DNA of 26,815 bases, from contig CAZIQL010000031.1 in the NCBI GenBank assembly GCA_964541485.1, positions 1 to 26,815 of the forward strand, written 5' to 3'. A model generated the notes under the pieces. That model had not been told where the DNA came from. It saw only the letters and a program-made list of their open reading frames with translations, and made no database searches. Positions within the stretch are counted from its first letter, which is position 1. Each line of letters starts with the position of its first letter. This document shows, in pieces, positions 20,665 to 26,815 of the stretch. The position numbers were made by a program, and so were the translations under genes. Source of the stretch: SIG299 sp964541485. GTDB taxonomy: Bacteria > Bacillota > Clostridia > Lachnospirales > Lachnospiraceae.

Positions 20665-21827
20665 TCGTGATACCCCCTCCTTATTTCTTTGTGTGAATTA
20701 ATCGAAATGTTAAGTACCAGCCCCAACATTGTGTAGCTTCCAACCACTGAACTCAAACCATTGCTGACGAACGGCAACGGGATGCCGGTGTTTGGAAGAA
20801 TCCAGGAAACAACCCCAATATTTATAAAAGACTGTACCATAATAATGGAAGAACAGCCTGCTGCAATAATACGTCCCATCTGATCAGGAGCATTTTTTGC
20901 AATCATCATTATTTTAAAAGAGAGCAACGTCAATAACAAAATTACCGCTGCGGCTCCAATAAAACCAAGCTCTTCACCGATACCGGTAAAAATAAAATCG
21001 CTTTCTACAACCGGCACATAGGTAGTTCCCCTCACTCCCGTATCACCGGTAAACAATTTTCCGAGCAATCCACCGGAACTCATTGCTTTTGTTGCATTCT
21101 GCTGCTGATAGATCAGTTCAGGATAAGCATCCGGATTCATCAGGGATAGAATTCTTTCCTGCTGATAGGTCTTCAAAATCTTTAATTCAATTAAAAGATT
21201 GTCCGGCTGGAGAATATACCAGAATAATCCACCCACAAGCGGCACTGCAACGGCAATGATTCCGCCAAAAATTTTAATGGAGTACCCTGAAACAAAAACC
21301 ATAACAACAAAACAGGCAAATAAAACAATACTGGTAGATAAGTCAGTCTGTATCAGTATTAAAAAGGTAGGTATTGCCATAACGATTCCGGTAATAAAAA
21401 GTGTACTGAATTTGTTCATACGATCTTTTAGTATGTCAAACAGCTTTGCGATTACCACAATCATAATAACCTTGGTTAATTCAGATGGCTGGAATGAAAA
21501 TACTTCTTCGATTCCAAGCCATCGTTTTGCACCATAAACGTCAATACCAAACCTGGTAAATTTAACCATCAATAGCATTACGAGGTTAACTAAATACATA
21601 ATAACATAAAATTTTGCCACAAAATGATAGTCAAACAAAGATACAAAAATAGCAAGAACTACACCTGAAGCAATACCTGCCAACTGTTTAATGTATCTGC
21701 TTTCAGCGTTGAGTACACCAGGAATTATCTTTAACATATAAGCCCCGATAACGCCAAGGATAATGGCAATTACCAGAATACTTACACTATATTTTCTGAA
21801 ATCATATTGTCTGAGCTTTTTAATCAT
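20661..21827 (-). CDS. rodA: RodA-type SEDS peptidoglycan glycosyltransferase
   Basis: A 388-residue SEDS protein with about ten membrane helices. It polymerises glycan strands from lipid II in partnership with the class B PBP encoded in the same operon (mrdA). Family marks: YGAKRWLGI, FQPSELTKV (the catalytic-loop region), LIQTDLSTSIV with the conserved Asp, ESDFIFTGIGEELGFIG and the C-terminal GIPLPFVSNGLSSVV. The adjoining mrdA and mreD favour RodA over FtsW or SpoVE. A TTG at 21833 is in frame, but AGGA nine bases upstream supports ATG 21827. It ends in an ATGA overlap with mgsA. Confidence 0.94.
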   Translation of the reverse strand: MIKKLRQYDFRKYSVSILVIAIILGVIGAYMLKIIPGVLNAESRYIKQLAGIASGVVLAIFVSLFDYHFVAKFYVIMYLVNLVMLLMVKFTRFGIDVYGAKRWLGIEEVFSFQPSELTKVIMIVVIAKLFDILKDRMNKFSTLFITGIVMAIPTFLILIQTDLSTSIVLFACFVVMVFVSGYSIKIFGGIIAVAVPLVGGLFWYILQPDNLLIELKILKTYQQERILSLMNPDAYPELIYQQQNATKAMSSGGLLGKLFTGDTGVRGTTYVPVVESDFIFTGIGEELGFIGAAAVILLLTLLSFKIMMIAKNAPDQMGRIIAAGCSSIIMVQSFINIGVVSWILPNTGIPLPFVSNGLSSVVGSYTMLGLVLNISINSHKEIRRGYHE

Positions 21828-21844
21828 CTGCAACTATCCTTATG

Positions 21845-22111
21845 TTATTTTTTTGATTTCATATCCTTAATCGGAATATTTGCAAACAAGGCCGGACCGT
21901 TTGTAGTGCCGTCCTGTGTCTGCTGAATCTTAATATCAAGACCATCCAGATCAATTTCTATGTACTTGGAAATTACTGCAATGATATCATTTTTTATTTT
22001 TTCCATTACTTCCGGCGAGCATCCGGAACGGTCAGATACCAAAACCAGTTTTAAACGGTCTTTTGCAACCGAACTGGACTGTTTTTTCTTAAAAAAATCA
22101 GCAAATGTCAT
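21845..22111 (-). CDS. minE: MinE, topological specificity factor of the Min system
   Basis: An 88-residue MinE. The N-terminal membrane-targeting and MinD-contact part (about 1-30, TFADFFKKKQSSSVAKDRLKLVL) and the C-terminal dimer domain (about 35-88, with SDRSGCSPEVMEKIKNDI) are both present. MinE stimulates MinD ATPase and sets up pole-to-pole oscillation. TTG at 22126 and two ATG codons are in frame; the GGGGGA at 22119-22124 is seven bases from ATG 22111, which also gives the normal family length. It follows minD by 18 bases. Confidence 0.94.
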   Translation of the reverse strand: MTFADFFKKKQSSSVAKDRLKLVLVSDRSGCSPEVMEKIKNDIIAVISKYIEIDLDGLDIKIQQTQDGTTNGPALFANIPIKDMKSKK

Positions 22112-22129
22112 GAACATATCCCCCAATTA

Positions 22130-22906
22130 TTATTTTTTAAACAGCTTACTGAAGAAACCACCTTTGTTTAAATCAAGATATGGAACTTCTTCGCCAAGAA
22201 TTCGATGACAGATATTCATGTATGCCTTACCTGCCATAGTGTTGTTTCCAACCAACGGAACACCCTGGTTTGTGGAAATAACGATATTCTCATCATCCGG
22301 AACAACACCGATTAAATCAACGGATAAAATTTCAACTACATCTGCCGCAGACATCATATCACCACGTTTTACCATGTCCATACGAAGTCTGTTTACAATA
22401 AGATTTGTCTGTCTGATTTCGTTTGCTTCCAAAAGACCAATGATACGATCTGCATCACGTACTGCGGAAACTTCAGGAGTTGTTACAACCAATGCTCTGT
22501 CTGCACCGGCAATCGCATTCTTAAAGCCCTGTTCGATACCTGCAGGACAGTCAATAAGAACATAATCAAAGCTTTCTTTTAAACGGTCGGTTAACTCTTT
22601 CATCTGCTCCGGTGTTACAGAAGTTTTATCTCTTGTCTGTGCAGAAGGCAGTAAATAAAAGTTATTAAAGCCCTTTACCTTAATGAAAGCCTGATTGATT
22701 TTACAACTTCCTTCAATTACGTCTACCAGATTGTAAACAATACGGTTTTCAAGTCCCATAACAACGTCTAAGTTACGAAGACCGATATCTGTATCGATAA
22801 GTACAACCTTTTTTTCTAATTTGGCAAGACCGGTACCCACATTTGCTGTTGTTGTGGTTTTACCTACGCCGCCTTTTCCTGATGTAACAACAATTACTTC
22901 ACCCAT
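22130..22906 (-). CDS. minD: MinD, membrane-binding ATPase of the Min system
   Basis: A 258-residue ParA/MinD ATPase that recruits MinC to the membrane and blocks Z-ring assembly near the poles. It has the deviant Walker A GKGGVGKTT (10-18), LIDTDIGLRNLDVVMG (switch region), the Walker B strand YVLIDCPAGIEQGF and the C-terminal amphipathic helix GGFFSKLFKK that binds membrane. GGAGG lies nine bases before the ATG at 22906. The presence of minE alongside indicates an oscillating system, and DivIVA is also encoded in the window, so both kinds of polar cue exist here. Confidence 0.97.
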   Translation of the reverse strand: MGEVIVVTSGKGGVGKTTTTANVGTGLAKLEKKVVLIDTDIGLRNLDVVMGLENRIVYNLVDVIEGSCKINQAFIKVKGFNNFYLLPSAQTRDKTSVTPEQMKELTDRLKESFDYVLIDCPAGIEQGFKNAIAGADRALVVTTPEVSAVRDADRIIGLLEANEIRQTNLIVNRLRMDMVKRGDMMSAADVVEILSVDLIGVVPDDENIVISTNQGVPLVGNNTMAGKAYMNICHRILGEEVPYLDLNKGGFFSKLFKK

Positions 22907-22927
22907 TACATGAATTCCTCCACTTAT

Positions 22928-23593
22928 TTAAAGTTTTATATCATTAAGAACCGATTTGTTTAAAGGTTCAATATAAATATTACCTTCTTCTGAAAATGCG
23001 ATTTTCGGTTCCTGATTTTCTTTTCCTGACGGACGGTCAGGTGATCTTGCAATACTGTCAGCAATCCGAATCTGCATCGGCTGCATTGACATTGCAACGA
23101 CAAAACAATTCGGATTACCGGATGCGCCGGCAAAGGCGGTTCCCTTCAGGGCACCAAGAACAACAATATTTCCTTTGGAAACAACACTTGCTCCCGGATT
23201 TACATCACCGATGATAATCACGCTTTTGTCCACCTCAAGCACCTGTCCGGAACGCAGGTTTCCTTTATGAAACTGACCGGTAGACGCATCAAACTCTGCC
23301 ATTGCCTGTGTAACACCTTGCTGGAACCGTTGTTCCTGCACCGGATCATTCTCCATAATACAGACAATATTTACCTTGCAGTTTTCATGAATAATACCAA
23401 TCAGTTCTTCCTGCTGACGGTCTGTCAATAAACGTCCCTCAAAACTGATTGCCATTTTTCCGTCACCAAAGAAATTTTCCATCTCTTTGAATTTTACAGC
23501 CACTTCATCTTTGATTTCATCATAAGTTCCTAAAGGTGATAATAAGACGCGGATACCATATTTATTTCCTTTGATTGTTACTGCAGATGTCAT
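22928..23593 (-). CDS. minC: MinC, FtsZ-assembly inhibitor
   Basis: A 221-residue MinC. The N-terminal FtsZ-inhibitory domain (about 1-100) begins VTIKGNKYGIRVLL; the C-terminal beta-helix domain (about 110-205) has GQVLEVDKSVIIIGDVNPGASVVSKGNIVVLGALKG in segments and MQPMQIRIADSIARSPD, which dimerises and binds MinD. The ATG at 23593 overlaps the mrdA stop in an ATGA, so the Min system is translationally tied to PBP2. The start has AGGAAGG upstream inside mrdA. Confidence 0.95.
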   Translation of the reverse strand: MTSAVTIKGNKYGIRVLLSPLGTYDEIKDEVAVKFKEMENFFGDGKMAISFEGRLLTDRQQEELIGIIHENCKVNIVCIMENDPVQEQRFQQGVTQAMAEFDASTGQFHKGNLRSGQVLEVDKSVIIIGDVNPGASVVSKGNIVVLGALKGTAFAGASGNPNCFVVAMSMQPMQIRIADSIARSPDRPSGKENQEPKIAFSEEGNIYIEPLNKSVLNDIKL

Positions 23594-26415
23594 TGTATTT
23601 CACCTTCCTCATTGGAAATATCGAGATATTCTCTAAACTCTCCATTATAATAATAACCGTAAATATCACGGCATAATAAACCGGAATAATTACCGGAATA
23701 ACCATTTGCAATTACCGCTGTTACACTGATTTCCGGATCTTCAATTGGTGCAAACGAAACAAATACCGAATGCGGAGGAATATTCGCACTAACCTGTGCA
23801 GAACCTGTCTTGCCGGCAACCGAAACAGGAATATCTGCGTATGCTTTACGCAAGGTCGAGGAATATTTTAAAATCACATCTCGCATACCTTCATGGATTT
23901 TGTTCCATTCGTTATCTGTTAATCCGGTAATCTGATTGTCAATTACCGGTGTCATTTCATAAATTGTATTATTGTCCTTATCTACAATTTTCTGAATAAT
24001 AGTATAATTGTACAAAGTTCCCTTTGTTGCAACCGTTGTAACATATCTTGAAATTTGTAACGGTGTAAAATTATATCCATAACCGATAGATGCACGGACA
24101 GCATCGGTGCTTGCAAATTCCGGCGAAGCTTCACCGAGTTCCACACCGGAGACACTGTCAAATCCATATAACGCTCCGGTCTCCTTCAGTCTTGACAGAC
24201 CAAGACTATCGGAATATTTTCCGCTGATATCTGTTGCAAGACGGAAACCGACTTCATAGAAGAAATAGTTACAGGAGTTCATGATGGCATTCGCAATATC
24301 CTGATCGCCGTGACCTCTGGAAGACCAGCAGCTTGGTGAAGGATCAATTTTTGTAAAGGTTACTTCGTCATAGATTTTCTCTGAAATGGTTACCTTATTG
24401 TTCAGAAGTCCTGCTGTAGCAGTCAACATTTTTATAGTAGAACCGGTTGTTGTTCTCTGCTGAGTGGCACGGTTATAAAGCGGATTTGAATTATCTGCCA
24501 AAAGTTTGGAATAATATGACCACTCAATCTTGTTGGCAAGACGATTAATATCGTAACTTGGATAAGTAACCAATGCCGTAACCGCTCCTGTTTTGGTATC
24601 TGTCTGAATTACAGAACCGCTACATGGCTCCAAAGCCAGCTGCGATGGTGTAATCTCCACATTTTCAATTTTTTTCAGAATAAAATCATAGGCAGAAATT
24701 GTTTTCTTCTTTAATGCATTGACATCTTCTTCATTGTATTCTATCACATTTTGCTCAAATAATAAAAGACAAATTTCTCTTCCGGATATCTCCTCGTTAA
24801 AAATAAGGTTCCGGAAAATTTTTAAATTCAATTCTTCGTTATCATACAAAGAATCCATTGTTTTATCAAGCAAAATCTCATAAATTTCATCCGTACTGTA
24901 ATAGGTTTCATTAATGCCAAGTGCTTCAAGATCAACCCACTGATTATTAATGCAATAGGTAAGGTATTCCGCTGTACTGATTTCTCCTTGCGAATAAGCT
25001 TTATAGGTTTTATCCGAAGCGATAATATTTGCCTTTGGCAACAGACCTAATGATTGCATCTTTGACATAAAATAGGACAAATATCCCTGCATGGTCTCAT
25101 CCAGTTCACTCTTTTTTGCTTTGCTTCCAAACGCAAGATGTTCATATATACCGGTAACCAAAGAATCCATTTCTTTTTCGTAGTAACTGAATACCTTTCG
25201 TTCATAGGCACCCGCTTCATCTGTACTTAAATGATCCATACTGAGTACATGATTCTTAAACAAAGCATAATATACTTCAAAAACCGGAATCGTAATATCT
25301 TCACTGGATTCTCCTTTTGTACCGTAATCCAGATCTTCAACGATAACCTTACAGAGAATTTCTGCAAGATTCTGCTCCAGGATATAATAATATGCTTTTT
25401 GGGTTTCAATATCCAATGTCAAATAAATGCTGTTTCCCGGAACAGGTTCTTCAATAACCTCTGTACTGATGACCTTGCCCGAACTGTTTAATGTGATAAG
25501 CTCCTTGCCTTTTGTGCCTGCAAGAACACTTTCCAGTTCTCTTTCCAAACCGGTTTTTCCGACATAATCGGACGTCTCATATCTGCCGCTACCGTCTTCT
25601 CCGTTTAGAGTATCTAAATCACTTTCCGTAGCCAGACCGGTATATCCGATAATATGTGCAAAGTAAAATCCATGGTTGTAAACGCGCTGCGTTCTCTGAA
25701 CAACAGAAACCCCGGGAACCTCACCTTTGGCTTCTAACACAGCAGCTATCATTACATCATCTACATTGGTTGCGATGGTCAATTGGGAAGATTTATCTAC
25801 CATGGTAAAGAAATGATAACGTACCGTTACAATTTCAAGAGCTTCTTCCAAGGTATATTCATCCGACACCTGAAACATGGAGCTCGATTTGTTTCCGTAC
25901 CTTAAAAAAGCAAACACCTCTTCTGCCGTTGCTTCTCTCTCCGAATCAGAAAGTGCACTGATAGAACGTCTTCCGTAAGCGTTTTTCTTAAATCTTAATA
26001 AAGCATTTCCCGACTCGTTGAATACAAGATTCCCATTCTCATCCAATTCAATGCTAAAATCCAGTTCTAGTTCATACCCATGTTCTTTTAAGATAGTAAG
26101 AAGTGTATGAATCGACGCATTTTTCTGGGCATTTGTCGTCAAAGAAGCGCTGTCTTCAAGCATAACGGAATAAGAAAGCTCATTATATGCAAGCAAAACT
26201 CCGTTCTTGTCATAGATTAAGCCTCTCGTACTCGGAATATAGCGTTCAACAACATTTAAGTACTCATCCTGAACAGTGTTCTCCTCCTGTTCCACAATCT
26301 GTAGTTCAAACATTCGCTGCAATAAAATAAATGCAAGAACACTATACACAATGGATAACCAGAATAATCTGGAACTAATGATTTCTTTCAATTTATCCAA
26401 AACATATTTAATCAT
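23590..26415 (-). CDS. mrdA: PBP2-type class B penicillin-binding protein with large insertion
   Basis: A 941-residue transpeptidase that cross-links peptidoglycan during elongation with RodA. One membrane helix (about 16-34) is followed by the PBP dimer/pedestal domain (about 50-340, PSTRGLIYDKNG and DYVGKTGLERELESVLAG) and a transpeptidase domain (about 595-930) with Ser659-x-x-Lys662 (GSTIK), SCN 714-716 and KTG 869-871. Residues about 351-590, nearly 240 residues, have no counterpart in E. coli PBP2 (633 residues): they split the dimer domain from the catalytic domain right after TLDIETQKAYYYIL and are acidic and helical. The first eight bases overlap mreD and the end overlaps minC. Confidence 0.95.
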   Translation of the reverse strand: MIKYVLDKLKEIISSRLFWLSIVYSVLAFILLQRMFELQIVEQEENTVQDEYLNVVERYIPSTRGLIYDKNGVLLAYNELSYSVMLEDSASLTTNAQKNASIHTLLTILKEHGYELELDFSIELDENGNLVFNESGNALLRFKKNAYGRRSISALSDSEREATAEEVFAFLRYGNKSSSMFQVSDEYTLEEALEIVTVRYHFFTMVDKSSQLTIATNVDDVMIAAVLEAKGEVPGVSVVQRTQRVYNHGFYFAHIIGYTGLATESDLDTLNGEDGSGRYETSDYVGKTGLERELESVLAGTKGKELITLNSSGKVISTEVIEEPVPGNSIYLTLDIETQKAYYYILEQNLAEILCKVIVEDLDYGTKGESSEDITIPVFEVYYALFKNHVLSMDHLSTDEAGAYERKVFSYYEKEMDSLVTGIYEHLAFGSKAKKSELDETMQGYLSYFMSKMQSLGLLPKANIIASDKTYKAYSQGEISTAEYLTYCINNQWVDLEALGINETYYSTDEIYEILLDKTMDSLYDNEELNLKIFRNLIFNEEISGREICLLLFEQNVIEYNEEDVNALKKKTISAYDFILKKIENVEITPSQLALEPCSGSVIQTDTKTGAVTALVTYPSYDINRLANKIEWSYYSKLLADNSNPLYNRATQQRTTTGSTIKMLTATAGLLNNKVTISEKIYDEVTFTKIDPSPSCWSSRGHGDQDIANAIMNSCNYFFYEVGFRLATDISGKYSDSLGLSRLKETGALYGFDSVSGVELGEASPEFASTDAVRASIGYGYNFTPLQISRYVTTVATKGTLYNYTIIQKIVDKDNNTIYEMTPVIDNQITGLTDNEWNKIHEGMRDVILKYSSTLRKAYADIPVSVAGKTGSAQVSANIPPHSVFVSFAPIEDPEISVTAVIANGYSGNYSGLLCRDIYGYYYNGEFREYLDISNEEGEIQ

Positions 26416-26815
26416 CGTCTCTTCCTTCCAGTTTCAATAAAAGCCGATGAATGCCGTGAAACAGCGGATACAACACCAGCATAAGAAGAACCGTATATAA
26501 CACTCTTGGTAAAATGGTATATACAAAATAGGTTGGGAGCTCCAGACGTCCTCTGAGCAGGAAAAAAATAACATAATATAAAAATGAATATATGAGTTCT
26601 CCCACAAACGTCAAAACTCCGGGAATAATATAATCCCGCTTATAATAAAACCGATGGGTGTAACCCGCCAAAAAAGCAATCAGCATATACAGAATGCAAC
26701 AAAAACCAACCGTCTCCGAAAAACACAAGTCAAGCAATAAACCCGAAACAAAGCCTGTTATTAATGCAGGAATCTGTCCTGCCATATAAGCAACTGCAAT
26801 GACAAGAATCAACAG
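26408..26815 (-). CDS. mreD: MreD, rod-shape membrane protein (N-terminus cut by window edge)
   Basis: The last 135 or so residues of a hydrophobic protein with about five membrane helices. GLLLDLCFSETVGFCCILYM and YTHRFYYKRDYIIPGVLTFVGELIYS match the MreD pattern of a helix, a conserved G-L-x-x-D turn and paired aromatic helices. Full MreD is around 165-170 residues, so the start and mreC/mreB should lie beyond 26815. A TTG near the window edge is probably internal. Its stop overlaps the mrdA start by eight bases. The sequence itself is weakly conserved; operon position carries much of the call. Confidence 0.88.
   Translation of the reverse strand: MLILVIAVAYMAGQIPALITGFVSGLLLDLCFSETVGFCCILYMLIAFLAGYTHRFYYKRDYIIPGVLTFVGELIYSFLYYVIFFLLRGRLELPTYFVYTILPRVLYTVLLMLVLYPLFHGIHRLLLKLEGRDDD

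Noticed and set aside
1..26815. CRISPR array, tRNA or rRNA genes, riboswitch leaders
   Set aside because: No regularly spaced repeats were seen, intergenic gaps are too short for leaders of known riboswitches, and no tRNA-like cloverleaf stood out on reading; a covariance-model scan would settle this.

Overview
The window is a low-GC chromosomal segment from a member of the Firmicutes/Clostridia, most likely family Lachnospiraceae. The grounds are the gene order rplU-prp-rpmA-obg-yhbY-yqeK-rsfS, an L27 with a Prp-cleaved N-terminal extension, a divergent lexA/yneA-type SOS pair, a ylm-type division cluster with SepF and DivIVA, and an mreD-mrdA-minCDE-rodA-mgsA operon. No rRNA, tRNA, CRISPR array or insertion sequence was seen. 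Assignments rest on reading motifs and gene order; no database search was run.

Layout. (1) 1-3475, + strand: ribosome and ribosome-assembly operon: end of rplU (L21), prp, rpmA (L27), an attenuator-like terminator, obg, yhbY, yqeK, rsfS. The nadD gene often found between yhbY and yqeK is absent. (2) 3486-4922: SOS module: lexA (-) and a LysM/YneA-like division inhibitor (+) share an intergenic region with two facing promoters and about five LexA-box-like palindromes. A 56-residue TTG-started membrane protein follows the inhibitor. (3) 4927-9983: single genes in alternating directions: ttcA-like tRNA thiolase (-), a large exported amidase (+), a small DUF1540-type cysteine-rich protein (-) with a possible forespore-type promoter, and a XerS-like tyrosine recombinase (+). 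(4) 10010-18352, - strand: a BlaI-type repressor with its own promoter and operator, then, read from the upstream end, HlyD-like membrane protein, yggS, sepF, ylmH, divIVA, aroB, lspA, rluD and an AAA/DUF4143 ATPase. (5) 18457-18657: a lone + strand DUF378 membrane protein. (6) 18713-26815, - strand: the cell-shape operon read from the window's right edge: mreD (cut by the edge), mrdA/PBP2, minC, minD, minE, rodA, mgsA, a lipoprotein D,D-carboxypeptidase, and a 139-residue P-loop protein.

How the genes fit together. Two long minus-strand operons carry the elongation machinery (MreD, PBP2, RodA), the division-site selection system (MinCDE) and the septal accessory factors (SepF, YlmH, DivIVA), with lipoprotein processing (LspA) and wall trimming (carboxypeptidase) mixed in. 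The SOS module adds a damage-triggered division brake. The window is mostly conserved housekeeping DNA. The least understood parts are proteins sitting in these conserved operons without an assigned role: the HlyD-like protein at the head of the division cluster, the small P-loop protein at the end of the shape operon, the large insertion in PBP2, and the small membrane protein in the SOS unit.
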